A stretch of 64,000 nt of DNA from Rhizobium subbaraonis (GCF_900220975.1 NZ_OBQD01000002.1:186001-250000); one strand, 5' to 3'; shown: positions 7,900-17,342, counted from the first letter of the stretch. Numbers and translations: made by a program. Notes: generated by a model from the sequence alone, not told the origin.

Positions 7900-9381
7900 A
7901 TGGCCTTCTACGACGCCCTTACCAGGCACCTGAAATCGAAGGATTTCCTGCGCGATTCCGGCTATGTCGACGGCAGCTGGGTCGGTGGCAATGGCACGGC
8001 GACCTTCGATGTCCTAGATCCCGCGACCGGCGAAAAGCTCGCGACGCTGCCGGAAATGGGGGCGGCGGAGACCGCTGCTGCGATCGACGCCGCATACAAG
8101 GCACAAGGGCCCTGGGCCGCACGGCCTGCCAAGGAACGCAGCGCCATCCTGCGCAAGCTGCACGACCTCATGATCGCCAACGCCGACGAACTGGCGGCGA
8201 TCCTGACCGCAGAAATGGGCAAGCCTCTCACAGACGCGAGAGGCGAGATCCTTTACGCCGCGTCCTATGTCGAGTGGTATGCGGAAGAAGCCAAGCGCAT
8301 CAACGGCGAAACCATCCCCGCCCCGTCTGCCGACAAGCGCATGCTGGTGATCAAGCAACCCGTGGGCGTCGTCGGAACGATCACACCGTGGAATTTTCCC
8401 TCCGCGATGATCGCCCGCAAGGTGGCGCCGGCGCTCGCCGTCGGCTGCACGGTCGTTTCCAAGCCGGCGGAACAGACGCCTCTGTCGGCGCTCGCGCTTG
8501 CAGTGCTCGCGGAGAAGGCAGGCGTTCCCGCCGGCGTCTTCAACGTCGTCATCGGCACCGACGGCCCGGCGATCGGCAAGGAACTCTGCTTCAACCCGAA
8601 GGTCCGCAAGATCTCGTTTACCGGCTCCACCGAGGTCGGCCGCATCCTGATGCGCCAGTGCTCCGACCAGATCAAGAAGGTGAGCCTCGAACTCGGCGGC
8701 AACGCGCCTTTCATCGTCTTCGACGACGCCGATGTGGATGCCGCCATCGAGGGAGCGCTCGTTTCCAAGTACCGCAACGCAGGCCAGACCTGCGTGTGCG
8801 CGAACCGCATCTACGTCCAGTCGAAGATCTACGACACCTTTGCGGAGAAACTGGTCGCGAAAGTGCGTCAGCTATCGGTCGGCAACGGCTTCGAAGCCGG
8901 CGTCGCGATCGGCCCGCTGATCGAGGAGGCTGCCATCGACAAGGTGGAGGCGCATATCGCCGATGCGGTGTCCAAGGGCGCAAAGGTCGTTGCCGGCGGC
9001 AAGCGCGTCGACGGCAAGGGCACCTTCTTCAGCCCCACGATCCTGACCGGCGTGGACAGGACGATGAAGGTTGCCCGCGAGGAAACCTTCGGTCCGGTGG
9101 CGCCGCTCTTCCGTTTCGAGACGGTCGAGGACGTCATCGCCCAGGCGAACGACACGGAGTTCGGCCTTGCGGCCTATTTCTACGCCGCAGACCTGAAGAA
9201 GGTGTGGAAGGTCGCCGAGGCGCTGGAATACGGGATGGTCGGCATCAACACCGGCTTGATTTCCTCGGAGGCAGCCCCCTTTGGCGGCATCAAGCAGTCC
9301 GGCATGGGGCGCGAAGGCTCCACGCACGGCGCCGACGACTACCTGGAGATGAAGTATCTCTGCATGGGCAACATCGCCTGA
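7900..9381 (+). CDS. gabD: Succinate-semialdehyde dehydrogenase, NAD(P)+
   Basis: 493 aa, the normal length for GabD. It oxidises succinate semialdehyde to succinate and completes the GABA shunt begun by the upstream aminotransferase. Aldehyde dehydrogenase landmarks are GTITPWNFP, SKPAEQTPLSALAL, FTGSTEVGR, the general base Glu264 in LELGGNAPF, and the nucleophile Cys298 in AGQTCVCANR. The second Cys two residues later is common in the GabD group. The gene ends about 50 bp before a strong bidirectional terminator. Relatives of this family also oxidise glutarate semialdehyde and alpha-ketoglutarate semialdehyde, so a wider role, including in the uronate pathway of this window, is possible but unproven. 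Confidence 0.92.
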   Translation: MAFYDALTRHLKSKDFLRDSGYVDGSWVGGNGTATFDVLDPATGEKLATLPEMGAAETAAAIDAAYKAQGPWAARPAKERSAILRKLHDLMIANADELAAILTAEMGKPLTDARGEILYAASYVEWYAEEAKRINGETIPAPSADKRMLVIKQPVGVVGTITPWNFPSAMIARKVAPALAVGCTVVSKPAEQTPLSALALAVLAEKAGVPAGVFNVVIGTDGPAIGKELCFNPKVRKISFTGSTEVGRILMRQCSDQIKKVSLELGGNAPFIVFDDADVDAAIEGALVSKYRNAGQTCVCANRIYVQSKIYDTFAEKLVAKVRQLSVGNGFEAGVAIGPLIEEAAIDKVEAHIADAVSKGAKVVAGGKRVDGKGTFFSPTILTGVDRTMKVAREETFGPVAPLFRFETVEDVIAQANDTEFGLAAYFYAADLKKVWKVAEALEYGMVGINTGLISSEAAPFGGIKQSGMGREGSTHGADDYLEMKYLCMGNIA

Positions 9382-9429
9382 AACCGGTACGCGAATGGTC
9401 ATTGCGCCATTTGCCATCAGTCCAGATCA

Positions 9430-9467
9430 AAATCGCCTCCGCCATGTCGTCATGGTGGAGGCGATTT
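9430..9467. terminator. Bidirectional hairpin terminator between gabD and the marR-like gene
   Basis: A 17-bp stem with a single G-T wobble joins 9430-9446 and 9451-9467 around the 4-nt loop TCGT. The stem starts with AAATCGCC and ends with GGCGATTT, so each strand has a short A or U tract at its 3' side. It sits between convergent genes (gabD plus, marR-like minus) and can stop both transcripts. Confidence 0.85.
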
Positions 9468-9490
9468 ACGTTTCCTGCCTTCAGAAAGTT

Positions 9491-9991
9491 TCAATGCTCG
9501 CGAGCGGATGGCGATGTCTCCTTGAGCATCGCCATCTCCTCCAGGAGGTCGATCAGGTGCTCTACCCGCTCCTTCCCGTAGCGCTTCTCTATCTCGGTAT
9601 AGATTGCATGCGTGCTTGGCGTAACCGCGTTGATAAGCGCCATGCCGGCGGGAGCGACTTCCAGCAGAATCCGCCTGCCGTCCTCCTTGTCTTTGCTGCG
9701 CGTGATGTATCCGCGTTCCTCGAGCGACTTGATCATTCGGGTGAGGCTGGGCGCGAGAATGAAGGCCTTCTCGGCCACCTCCGAAGCGTCCAGCGTCCCG
9801 GCCTCCGCCAGCACCCGGATGACCCGCCACTGCTGCTCCGTGACATCATACGCCGCAAGCATCGGTCGAAAATGGCTCATCACAGCCTCGCGCGCACGCA
9901 ACAACGCGATCGGCAGGGAACGGAGCGTGTTGCGCGGCAGCAGACGATCGTCGGCAAGACGCGGGACAAAGGCTTGGGTTGGTTCGCTCAT
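9491..9991 (-). CDS. MarR-family regulator, probably of aromatic catabolism
   Basis: 166 aa. The winged-helix core (about 50-120) shows VTEQQWRVIRVLAEAGTLDA, LAPSLTRMIKSLEERGYITR and the wing KDKEDGRRILLEVAPAG. N- and C-terminal helices for dimerisation flank it. The sequence resembles HpaR-type regulators of homoprotocatechuate/homogentisate genes. It lies downstream of maiA and fah on the same strand, 225 bp after maiA, so it likely has its own promoter. Its likely job is repression of the homogentisate genes until an aromatic acid binds. An 11-bp direct repeat before hmgA is a candidate target, but the link is inferred only from position. Confidence 0.85.
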   Translation of the reverse strand: MSEPTQAFVPRLADDRLLPRNTLRSLPIALLRAREAVMSHFRPMLAAYDVTEQQWRVIRVLAEAGTLDASEVAEKAFILAPSLTRMIKSLEERGYITRSKDKEDGRRILLEVAPAGMALINAVTPSTHAIYTEIEKRYGKERVEHLIDLLEEMAMLKETSPSAREH

Positions 9992-10216
9992 GGTCGTCTA
10001 TCCGAGATTACGCGCTGGCGGCCAATTGCGGGCTTTGGATCGCCGCGGTTCCGGCGCCACGATGCTTGTCAATGGAATGCCATCTGCGAGGGGATAACGA
10101 CGGCGCCGCGCCTTGCCGTCGACGGCGGAATGCCGTGGCTGCAAGGATTCGACACACTGCCCCATGCATGGATGACGGGCCTGCCGTTGCTTCTATTCGC
10201 CGCAAAATGGCACACG

Positions 10217-10867
10217 TCATGCGGACTGCAATTTCGCCCGGTCGGGATGCGCTGCACGGAAGGCAGACTGTTCATTGCAGAGCGCGACAACGCGCCGGAC
10301 ATGACAAAGCGCCGAGAGATCGACACCCCATCGCTCTGCATTGTAGACCTGCGGCACGAGGCACATTTCGGCCATGGTCGGACTGTCGCCATGGCAGAAG
10401 AGGCCGGTTCGCGGATCGTCCAGCATCCGCTCGACGGCCAGGAGACCCTCGCCGATGAACTTCCTCATCCACGCCACTCTCGCCGCCTCGTCGCCCGCCG
10501 TCAATTCCATCACATGGCCGACCACGCCGAGATTGCAGATGGGGTGGACGTCCATGGCGATCGCATAGGCAAGCGCCCGGACCCGCTGGCGACCGGGAGC
10601 ATCGCCGGGCAGCAAACCCGATCCGACGCGGGTTTCGGCAAGGTATTCCATGATCGCAAGCGATTGCGTCATCATCAGACCGTCGATTTCAAGCGCCGGC
10701 ACCAGCCCTTGCGGATTGCGGCGAAGATGCGTGGTCGCCTTGTGCTCGCCATCCAGAAGGTTTACCGGCACCGTTAGGTATTCGATTCCGAGGCTGTTGA
10801 GAGCGATACGGACCCGATAGCTCGCCGATGAGCGCCAATAGTCATAGAGGACGGTTTCGTACGGCAT
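10217..10867 (-). CDS. maiA: Maleylacetoacetate isomerase
   Basis: 216 aa, typical of zeta-class glutathione transferases. It converts maleylacetoacetate to fumarylacetoacetate with glutathione. The signature SSASYRVRIAL (residues 13-23) is the zeta-class active-site motif, usually SSCSxRVRIAL; Ala replaces the Cys here, and that position varies among bacterial members. The GST N-domain motif NPQGLVPALEIDG and the DDPRTGLFCHGDSPTMAEM block with the C-terminal NxxR segment follow. It is 63 bp downstream of the fumarylacetoacetase gene in the same direction and has a GGGAGA ribosome site. Confidence 0.9.
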   Translation of the reverse strand: MPYETVLYDYWRSSASYRVRIALNSLGIEYLTVPVNLLDGEHKATTHLRRNPQGLVPALEIDGLMMTQSLAIMEYLAETRVGSGLLPGDAPGRQRVRALAYAIAMDVHPICNLGVVGHVMELTAGDEAARVAWMRKFIGEGLLAVERMLDDPRTGLFCHGDSPTMAEMCLVPQVYNAERWGVDLSALCHVRRVVALCNEQSAFRAAHPDRAKLQSA

Positions 10868-10930
10868 GGTGTCTCCCGTGTCGCAGCGCCGGCGGGTCCT
10901 CCCATCGAGCGGGACGACCCGCCCCTTACG

Positions 10931-11947
10931 TCAGTCGCGTTGGTATTGCTTCACCGTCTGCTCGATCGCACCGAAGATCGAATGGCCCGCGCCGTCCTTC
11001 ATCTCGATGCGCACCGTGTCGCCGAAGGTCATGAACAGGGTTTTCGGCGCGCCGGTCTCGATCGTCTCGATGGTGCGGATCTCGGCGATGCAGGAGTAAC
11101 CGGCCCCGCCTTCCGAGACGGGCTTGCCCGGTCCACCGTCGAGCTTGTTGGAAACCGTGCCCGAGCCTATCACCGAACCCGCCGCCAGCGGCCGGGTCCT
11201 TGCCGCATGCGCAATGAGCTGGCCGAAATCGAAGGTCATGTCGATGCCGGCATTGGCGCGTCCGAAGGGCTTTCCGTTCAGCGACACGAGCAGGGGCAGG
11301 TGGAGCCTGCCGCCGTCCCAGGCCTCTCCCAGCTCGTCCGGCGTGACGGCCACCGGCGAGAAGGCGGAGGACGGCTTGGACTGGAAGAAACCAAAGCCCT
11401 TCGCAAGCTCGCCGGGAATCAGGCCGCGCAGCGACACGTCGTTGACGAGCATCACCAGCCGGATGGCAGCGCGCGCTTCTTCGATGCTTGCGCCCATCGG
11501 CACGTCGTCGACGACGACCGCGATCTCCCCCTCCATATCGATGCCGTAGGCCGTATCCGCCATCACGATCGGATCGCGCGGGCCGAGAAAGCTGTCCGAG
11601 CCTCCCTGGTAGATCAGCGGGTCCGTCCAAAAGCTCGCCGGCATTTCAGCGTTGCGGGCCTTTCGCACCAGTTCCACATGGTTCACATATGCCGAGCCGT
11701 CGGCCCATTGATAGGCACGCGGCAAAGGCGAGGCCGCTTCGTGCTCATGAAAGCGAATGGTGGGCTGCGAGCCGGTTTCCATTCCTTCGGCTACGCGGGC
11801 CAGACGCGGTCCGGCATGCGCCCAGTCGTCAAGCGCCGCCTGCAATGTGCGGGCGATGTGCCCGACTTCCGAACAGCGGGTCAGATCCCTCGACACGACC
11901 ACCAGCCTGCCGTCGCGGGTACTATCCTTGAGTGTGGCAAGTTTCAT
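10931..11947 (-). CDS. fahA: Fumarylacetoacetate hydrolase
   Basis: 338 aa, the size of the bacterial single-domain FAH enzymes that hydrolyse fumarylacetoacetate to fumarate and acetoacetate. The N-terminal part (KLATLKDSTRDGRLVVVSRD, residues 2-21) is typical of this branch. The metal-binding acid is in AYGIDMEGEIAVVVDDVP. Other family blocks are MLVNDVSLRGLIP, GNxFGRANAGIDMTFDFGQLI and GSGTVSNKLDGGPG. It is the last chemical step of tyrosine/homogentisate breakdown and lies in the same direction as maiA and hmgA. A GGGAGAG ribosome site precedes the ATG at 11947. Confidence 0.92.
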   Translation of the reverse strand: MKLATLKDSTRDGRLVVVSRDLTRCSEVGHIARTLQAALDDWAHAGPRLARVAEGMETGSQPTIRFHEHEAASPLPRAYQWADGSAYVNHVELVRKARNAEMPASFWTDPLIYQGGSDSFLGPRDPIVMADTAYGIDMEGEIAVVVDDVPMGASIEEARAAIRLVMLVNDVSLRGLIPGELAKGFGFFQSKPSSAFSPVAVTPDELGEAWDGGRLHLPLLVSLNGKPFGRANAGIDMTFDFGQLIAHAARTRPLAAGSVIGSGTVSNKLDGGPGKPVSEGGAGYSCIAEIRTIETIETGAPKTLFMTFGDTVRIEMKDGAGHSIFGAIEQTVKQYQRD

Positions 11948-12041
11948 GCTCTCTCCCTGGTCTTGAATTCTCCCGCGCCACTATGGCATCTTCGCCGCGA
12001 CGCGTCGCCTGTCACGTCAGCCCTGCTGAGGAATCTCCCGC

Positions 12042-12605
12042 TTGAACCGCACGTTTGTGAATTCCCTTGGCATCGCCGCCGCCGCCATCGCCGTTACAGC
12101 TGTAATCCTGCACCTGATGGGGCGAATCTGGATCTGCAAGTGCGGCTACGTGAAGCTCTGGCACGGCGTGGTCGTCTCCTCGGAAAACTCGCAGCACCTG
12201 ACGGACTGGTATACGCCGAGCCACATCATTCACGGTATCCTGTTCTACGCGCTTTTCACGTGGCTGCTTCCACGCGCCAGCATCGTGACCCGCCTGGCGC
12301 TGGCACTCGTCGTGGAGTGTGCGTGGGAGATCTTCGAGAACACCGACCTCATCATCAATCGCTACCGCGAGGCGACCATCTCGCTGGACTATTACGGCGA
12401 CAGCATCATCAACTCGGCGGCAGACGTCGCCGCGATGGTGATCGGCTTTTTCCTTGCCGCCCGGCTTCCCGTCTGGGCCAGCATTGCAATCATCATCGTT
12501 TTCGAGGCGGTGACGACCTACCTTATCCGCGACGGCCTGGCGCTGAACATCCTGATGCTGGTCTGGCCGCTGGAGGCGGTGAAGGCCTGGCAGGGCGGCG
12601 GCTGA
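12042..12605 (+). CDS. UPF0314 (DUF2585) integral membrane protein
   Basis: 187 aa with about five hydrophobic segments: 8-27, 60-80, 86-100, 128-150 and 155-185. Characteristic family blocks are GRIWICKCGYVKLWHGVV with two Cys, SSENSQHLTDWYTPSHIIHG, and VECAWEIFENTDLIINRYRE. The family is widespread in alphaproteobacteria with no known function; the conserved Cys, His and Glu residues hint at metal binding in the membrane. It sits on the opposite strand between hmgA and fah and is convergent with hmgA, so it is not part of the homogentisate transcript. Confidence 0.85.
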   Translation: MNRTFVNSLGIAAAAIAVTAVILHLMGRIWICKCGYVKLWHGVVVSSENSQHLTDWYTPSHIIHGILFYALFTWLLPRASIVTRLALALVVECAWEIFENTDLIINRYREATISLDYYGDSIINSAADVAAMVIGFFLAARLPVWASIAIIIVFEAVTTYLIRDGLALNILMLVWPLEAVKAWQGGG

Positions 12606-12637
12606 CCGGGCCGCCGCAGGCATGCTGCTTTTCCCCG

Positions 12638-13999
12638 TCATTTGATGCCCGGCGTACCGTCGAACTTGCGTTCCAGCCCATCCCAGCATTCGATGTAGTT
12701 GTCCTGCAGCGTCTCGAGCTCGGCGGCAAACTTCGTCAGCTGCTGGGGAAAGCGGGTCTCGAACATGAACGCCATGGTGTTGTCGAGCTTCACCGGCCTC
12801 AGTTCGCCGTTCGAAGCCTTTGCAAAGCCCGGCGCATCCGGACCATGCGGCAGCATCATGTTGTGCAGGCTCATCCCGCCCGGCACGAATCCCTCTTCCT
12901 TGGCATCGTACTGGCCGTGGATCAGGCCCATGAACTCGCTCATGATATTGCGGTGGTACCAGGGCGGGCGGAACGTGTGCTCAGCCACCAGCCAGCGCGG
13001 TGGAAAGATCACGAAGTCGACGTTCGCCGTTCCCTCTTCGCCCGACGGAGCGGTCAGGACGGTGAAGATGGAGGGGTCCGGATGGTCGAACAGGATCGCG
13101 CCGACCGGCGAGAATGTGCGCAGGTCATACTTGAACGGGGTGTAGTTGCCGTGCCAGGCGACGACATCGAGCGGGGAATGGCCGATCTCGGTCACATAGA
13201 ACTTTCCGCACCATTTGACGTGCAGGCGGCAGGTCGTCTCCTTGTCCTCGAAGGCGGCGACCGGCGTCTTGAAATCGCGCGGGTTGGCCAGGCAGTTGGC
13301 GCCGATCGGTCCGCGATCGGGCAGCGTGAACTTGGCGCCGTAGTTCTCGCAGATGTAGCCGCGCCAGATATCGCCGTCCCCCAGCCGCGATACCTTGAAC
13401 AGCATGCCGCGCGGAACGAGGCAGATCTCCAGCGGTTCGACATCCATGATGCCCATTTCGCTGAAGACGCGGATAGCGCCGGTCTGCGGCACCACCAGCA
13501 GTTCGCCATCGGCGTTGAAGAAATAGTCGTCCGTCATGTCGGCATTGAAGACATAGGCATGCGCCGCCATGCCGACCTGGGTCATGACGTCTCCCGCCGC
13601 CGTCATGGTGCGAATGCCTTCGAGAAAGGTCAGCTGCTCTGCGGGTGCCGGCAGCGGATTCCAGCGCAGCTGTCCCAGCGCCAGGGAATGATCGTCCAGG
13701 CAGGGGGCGGACTTCCAGTACGGATAGCTCGCATTCGAGAACCGGCCGGTGTGGCGCACGCTCGGGCGAATGCGATAGAGCCATGAACGCTCGTTGGTGC
13801 CGCGGGGGGCGGTAAAGGGCGATCCCGAAAGCTGTTCCGCATAGAGACCGTAGTTGCATTTCTGCGGGCTGTTCTGCCCCTGCGGCAGCGCGCCCGGCAG
13901 GGATTCGGTCTCGAAGTCGTTGCCGAAGCCGGGCATGTAGCCGACGTTGTTGCTGATCGACGCGCCTGCGCGCGCACCTGCCTCCGACTTATCCAGCAT
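12638..13999 (-). CDS. hmgA: Homogentisate 1,2-dioxygenase
   Basis: 453 aa. It opens the ring of homogentisate to maleylacetoacetate using Fe(II) and O2. Landmarks include [20 protein letters not shown] near residue 15, AVHTGRF-like [20 protein letters not shown], the [12 protein letters not shown] block, FRPPWYHRN, and the iron-site region [21 protein letters not shown] chose the ATG at 13999 because GGAGGAGG lies just upstream; 12 further upstream codons are in frame but lack support. The promoter region shows a tandem 11-bp repeat at 14038-14063. It feeds MaiA and Fah encoded further downstream on the same strand. Confidence 0.95.
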   Translation of the reverse strand: MLDKSEAGARAGASISNNVGYMPGFGNDFETESLPGALPQGQNSPQKCNYGLYAEQLSGSPFTAPRGTNERSWLYRIRPSVRHTGRFSNASYPYWKSAPCLDDHSLALGQLRWNPLPAPAEQLTFLEGIRTMTAAGDVMTQVGMAAHAYVFNADMTDDYFFNADGELLVVPQTGAIRVFSEMGIMDVEPLEICLVPRGMLFKVSRLGDGDIWRGYICENYGAKFTLPDRGPIGANCLANPRDFKTPVAAFEDKETTCRLHVKWCGKFYVTEIGHSPLDVVAWHGNYTPFKYDLRTFSPVGAILFDHPDPSIFTVLTAPSGEEGTANVDFVIFPPRWLVAEHTFRPPWYHRNIMSEFMGLIHGQYDAKEEGFVPGGMSLHNMMLPHGPDAPGFAKASNGELRPVKLDNTMAFMFETRFPQQLTKFAAELETLQDNYIECWDGLERKFDGTPGIK

Positions 14000-14037
14000 G
14001 ATCGGCCTCCTCCGCCAGATCGAAATTGGTTGCATTC

Positions 14038-14063
14038 GTAACTATCAATTTTGTAACTATCAA
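14038..14063 (-). promoter_or_regulatory. Tandem 11-bp direct repeat upstream of hmgA
   Basis: GTAACTATCAA occurs at 14038-14048 and again at 14053-14063, a 15-bp period. On the hmgA strand each copy reads TTGATAGTTAC, so each also supplies a -35-like TTGATA. The repeats are 39-64 bp before the hmgA start. They could be an operator overlapping the promoter; the MarR-like protein encoded at 9491-9991 is the nearest candidate ligand. Confidence 0.6.
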
Positions 14064-14208
14064 GCGGAGGACAAAAGGACCTCGTGCCCGCCGAAGGCAC
14101 GGCATCGCATCGAGGAAACATCATCCATCACGGCCGTGAATCGGTTGGGTGCGACCGATTCAAACCTTTCATTGGACGCCGGAATCCGCCTCACCGACAC
14201 TGCGCGAC

Positions 14209-14505
14209 ATGAACCAGACGCCACCCCTCCCCCGGACCGATGAATCCGTTTTCCTTCGCCGGATCGATCCAGCCTGCAACATGGCCCGCTTCTACGCCCT
14301 GACGCTCGAGCCGACCCTGTTCGGCGAGGTCGCCGTCATGCGCCATTGGGGGCGCATCGGCACGCGCGGCCGCAGCAAGTCATGCTTCCTGGGCCCGATG
14401 GACGACGCTCACGGCGTCCTGCACCGGCAGGCGGAGCGCAAGAAGCGCCGCGGCTATGTGGCCGGGACATCGGGCGTCGCGGCCTGCGCCCAAGCCGGGA
14501 CGTGA
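14209..14505 (+). CDS. Stand-alone WGR-domain protein
   Basis: 98 aa from the ATG at 14209; an in-frame ATG at 14149 would add 20 residues. Nearly all of it is a WGR domain: FLRRIDPACNMARFYALTLE, then LFGEVAVMRHWGRIGTRGRS with the diagnostic W-G-R (about residues 46-48), then a helical AHGVLHRQAERKKRRGY. WGR domains occur in PARP proteins, in some bacterial regulators and with ligase-like DNA enzymes, where they bind nucleic acid ends. Free single-domain versions are common in rhizobia but uncharacterised. It lies between the divergent hmgA and the ABC transporter gene, with no clear operon partner. Confidence 0.8.
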   Translation: MNQTPPLPRTDESVFLRRIDPACNMARFYALTLEPTLFGEVAVMRHWGRIGTRGRSKSCFLGPMDDAHGVLHRQAERKKRRGYVAGTSGVAACAQAGT

Positions 14506-14606
14506 TCGTCCATTGCGGGCAAAGAAACATCACAGGCTTCCCAAAGCGTGCATCACGTTATAGTTGACGGCGTCTCTCCATTTTCGCATGCCAGAGTTCC
14601 GGTTCG

Positions 14607-16316
14607 ATGCTCGCCCGTTTCTTTTCCTACTACGCTCCCTACAAGAAGCTCTTCGCGCTCGATTTCGGCTGTGCGGTGCTCGCCGGCCTGCTCGAACTCG
14701 GGTTCCCGCTTGCCATCAAGTATTTCATCGACGATCTGCTTCCCGGCAGGAACTGGGGTATGATCCTCGGCGCGGCGGCGGTTCTGCTCGGCATCTACGT
14801 CACCAACACGATCCTGATGGCGATCGTGAACTATTGGGGTCATGCGCTTGGCGTCGGCATCGAGACGGACATGCGCCGCAGCGCCTTCGATCACCTGCAG
14901 AAGCTTTCCTTCTCCTACTTCGACGAGAACCAGACCGGCCGCCTGATCACCCACGTCACGAAGGATCTTGAGGAGGTCGGCGAGGTCGCCCATCATGGCC
15001 CCGAAGACGTCTTCATCGCCATCATGACGTTCATCGGTGCGTTCGCGCTGATGTTCGTGGTGCACGCCCAACTAGCGCTGATAACGCTGATCATCGTGCC
15101 CTTCATGGCGTGGCTCGTCAGTCGCTACGGCGCACGCATGACGCAGAATTGGGAGAGGCTGTTCGGCCAGGTCGGCGACTTCAACAACCGGGTCGCCGAA
15201 AGTGTCGGCGGTATCCGTGTCGTCAAGGCTTTTGCCAACGAGGATCACGAGCGCGCGCTCTTCTCCGTCAACAACGAGAACTACCGCAGGACCAAGCTGA
15301 ACGCCTACGCCTACATGACGGCAAGCATAGCGCTCAGCTACCTGAGCACCCGCCTCGTGCAGCTGATCGTCATGGTCACCGGCACATGGTTCGTCATGCA
15401 GGACAGCCTCAGCTATGGCGGCCTCGTCAGCTTCATCCTGCTGATCGATGTGTTCTTCCGGCCGATCGACAAGATCACCTCCGTGCTGGAAAGCTATCCG
15501 AAAGGCATCGCCGGCTTCCGCCGCTTCACCAACCTGATCGACACGGAACCCGACATTGCCGACCGGCCGAACGCGGTTGCCATGGCGCATGTCGAAGGCG
15601 ATATCGTCTACCGAAACGTCAGCTTCGCCTACCGCGATGGGCGCCGTGTGCTTGACGATCTCAACCTCACGATACGGCACGGTGAATCCATCGCCTTTGT
15701 CGGTGCTTCCGGTGCCGGCAAGACGACGATCTGTTCGCTCCTGCCCCGCTTCTACGAAGTCGGATCCGGCGCCATCACGATTGGCGGCGTCGATATCCGG
15801 GACATGACCCAGGCGTCACTGCGGGCGCAGATCGGCATCGTTCAGCAGGATGTCTTCCTGTTCGGCGGCTCGATCCGCGAGAACATCGCCTACGGGAAGC
15901 TGGGCGCCACGGAAGAGGAGATCATGGAGGCGGTGCGGCGCGCTAAACTCGACGACCTGATCGCCATGCTGCCAGCCGGCCTCGACACGGTCGTCGGCGA
16001 ACGCGGCGTCAAGCTCTCGGGCGGCCAGAAGCAGCGCCTTGCCATCGCCCGGATCTTCCTGAAGAACCCGCCAATCCTCATCCTGGACGAGGCAACCTCG
16101 GCGCTCGACACCGTCACCGAGCAGGCAATCCAGCAGGCGCTCGCGGAACTGTCGAAAGGCCGCACGACGCTGATCATCGCCCATCGCCTGGCTACCATCC
16201 GCAATGCGGACCGCATCGTCGTCATCGACGAGGGCGGGATCGTCGAGCAGGGCGATCCGGACGAGCTCCAACAGCGCGGCGGCATTTATTCCCGCCTGCT
16301 GAGTGCGCAGTTCTGA
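14607..16316 (+). CDS. ABC transporter, fused membrane and ATPase domains
   Basis: 569 aa. Residues 1-310 form the six-helix exporter-type membrane domain, with HLQKLSFSYFDENQTGRLIT and the coupling motif QVGDFNNRVAESVGGIRVVK. Residues 330-569 form the ATPase: Walker A GASGAGKTT with Lys372, signature LSGGQ beginning near Leu470, Walker B ILILDEATSALD with Asp494 and Glu495, then the switch His in IIAHRLATI. It is a half-transporter that would work as a homodimer (MsbA-like fold). The next genes are an AraC regulator and a TonB siderophore receptor, so a role in handling a siderophore or its inner-membrane passage is plausible. A general lipid or drug exporter is the alternative. Confidence 0.88.
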   Translation: MLARFFSYYAPYKKLFALDFGCAVLAGLLELGFPLAIKYFIDDLLPGRNWGMILGAAAVLLGIYVTNTILMAIVNYWGHALGVGIETDMRRSAFDHLQKLSFSYFDENQTGRLITHVTKDLEEVGEVAHHGPEDVFIAIMTFIGAFALMFVVHAQLALITLIIVPFMAWLVSRYGARMTQNWERLFGQVGDFNNRVAESVGGIRVVKAFANEDHERALFSVNNENYRRTKLNAYAYMTASIALSYLSTRLVQLIVMVTGTWFVMQDSLSYGGLVSFILLIDVFFRPIDKITSVLESYPKGIAGFRRFTNLIDTEPDIADRPNAVAMAHVEGDIVYRNVSFAYRDGRRVLDDLNLTIRHGESIAFVGASGAGKTTICSLLPRFYEVGSGAITIGGVDIRDMTQASLRAQIGIVQQDVFLFGGSIRENIAYGKLGATEEEIMEAVRRAKLDDLIAMLPAGLDTVVGERGVKLSGGQKQRLAIARIFLKNPPILILDEATSALDTVTEQAIQQALAELSKGRTTLIIAHRLATIRNADRIVVIDEGGIVEQGDPDELQQRGGIYSRLLSAQF

Positions 16317-16426
16317 ACGGTTCGGGCGGCGGATTGCAATGCCGGCCGCGTTGCAATAAAACATGATTAAAATATGAAGGTTTAAACGCTGGATGTGGGC
16401 GAGCCCCCGCATCAATGGATTGGGCG

Positions 16427-17311
16427 ATGAATTTTCAGCCGCGCATGAACAACAAGATCAGCGGGTTCCATGTGGTCGGCGACCTCCGCCGGCGTCATTG
16501 GAACGGCATCGTCGCCGACCTGTGGGACGTGGAATGCGCGCCCAATGCCGGCGGCTTCTATGTTGGGCAGGATCCGCGCATCTTCATCGTCCTCGAAGCC
16601 GAGGGCGGTGGAAACTGCAACCTCAAGGTCGCGCCTTCTGCCCGGGGCATGGTGCAGAGCGACCATCGTCACGCGATCTCCTATGTTCCGGCCGGGATGG
16701 AACTCTGGGCCGAAGTGGTCGATCTCAGCTTTGTCCGCCATCTCGACCTGCATTTCGATATCGATATTCTCCGGCAGCGTCTGGCCGACGAATTCGATAG
16801 CCAGCCGGTTGAAACCCCGCGGCTGATGTTCGACGACCCACGCATCATGTCCCTTGCAGAACTGATCGCTGCGGAATGCGCCAATCCGCAGCCCCTGCAC
16901 GATCTCTATGGCGACGGGCTTTCGCTGGCCCTCATCATCGACCTTTTCAAGGTCAACCGCCCGCAGCCGCGCAAGCGGAGCCAACTCGCCGCCTGGCAGC
17001 TGCGGCGGGTGACCGACTATATCGACGAGAATTGCCTGCGCAGCATCCGTCTGGAGGAACTGGCGGGCCTGACCGGGCTTTCCCAGTCGCACTTCAGTCA
17101 CGCCTTCAAGGCGACCACCGGCCTTGCCCCGCATCAGTGGCAGATGAACGCCCGCCTGGAACGGGCGAAAAACATCCTGCGCAAGCATGACACGCCGCTG
17201 ACCGCCATCGCCGCGGAAACCGGCTTTGCCGACCAGGCTCACTTCACCCGTGTCTTTCGCAAAAACGTCGGCACGACGCCCGCCCGGTGGCGCAAGATGA
17301 CGCGCGACTGA
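16427..17311 (+). CDS. AraC-family transcriptional regulator
   Basis: 294 aa from the ATG at 16427; ATG codons at 16415 and 16445 are also in frame and none has a strong ribosome site. The C-terminal 100 residues carry the two AraC helix-turn-helix motifs: IRLEELAGLTGLSQSHFSHA (first) and LTAIAAETGFADQAHFTRVF followed by GTTPARWR (second). The N-terminal sensory half (about 1-180) has no recognised pocket motif. It lies 145 bp before a TonB-dependent receptor in the same direction. AraC proteins beside siderophore receptors (for example RhrA in Sinorhizobium or PchR in Pseudomonas) activate them when the cognate siderophore is present, and the same is likely here. Confidence 0.88.
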   Translation: MNFQPRMNNKISGFHVVGDLRRRHWNGIVADLWDVECAPNAGGFYVGQDPRIFIVLEAEGGGNCNLKVAPSARGMVQSDHRHAISYVPAGMELWAEVVDLSFVRHLDLHFDIDILRQRLADEFDSQPVETPRLMFDDPRIMSLAELIAAECANPQPLHDLYGDGLSLALIIDLFKVNRPQPRKRSQLAAWQLRRVTDYIDENCLRSIRLEELAGLTGLSQSHFSHAFKATTGLAPHQWQMNARLERAKNILRKHDTPLTAIAAETGFADQAHFTRVFRKNVGTTPARWRKMTRD

Positions 17312-17342
17312 AATCTGTGCGCAGTGCACGAAAGAGCCAATA

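Noticed and set aside
10940-13786. A 948-codon plus-strand open frame across the homogentisate genes
   Set aside because: It lies antisense to fah and hmgA, which have clear family motifs, and spans the UPF0314 gene in another frame. Its composition (Arg/His/Gln-rich, no recognisable domain) is typical of a GC-rich shadow frame.
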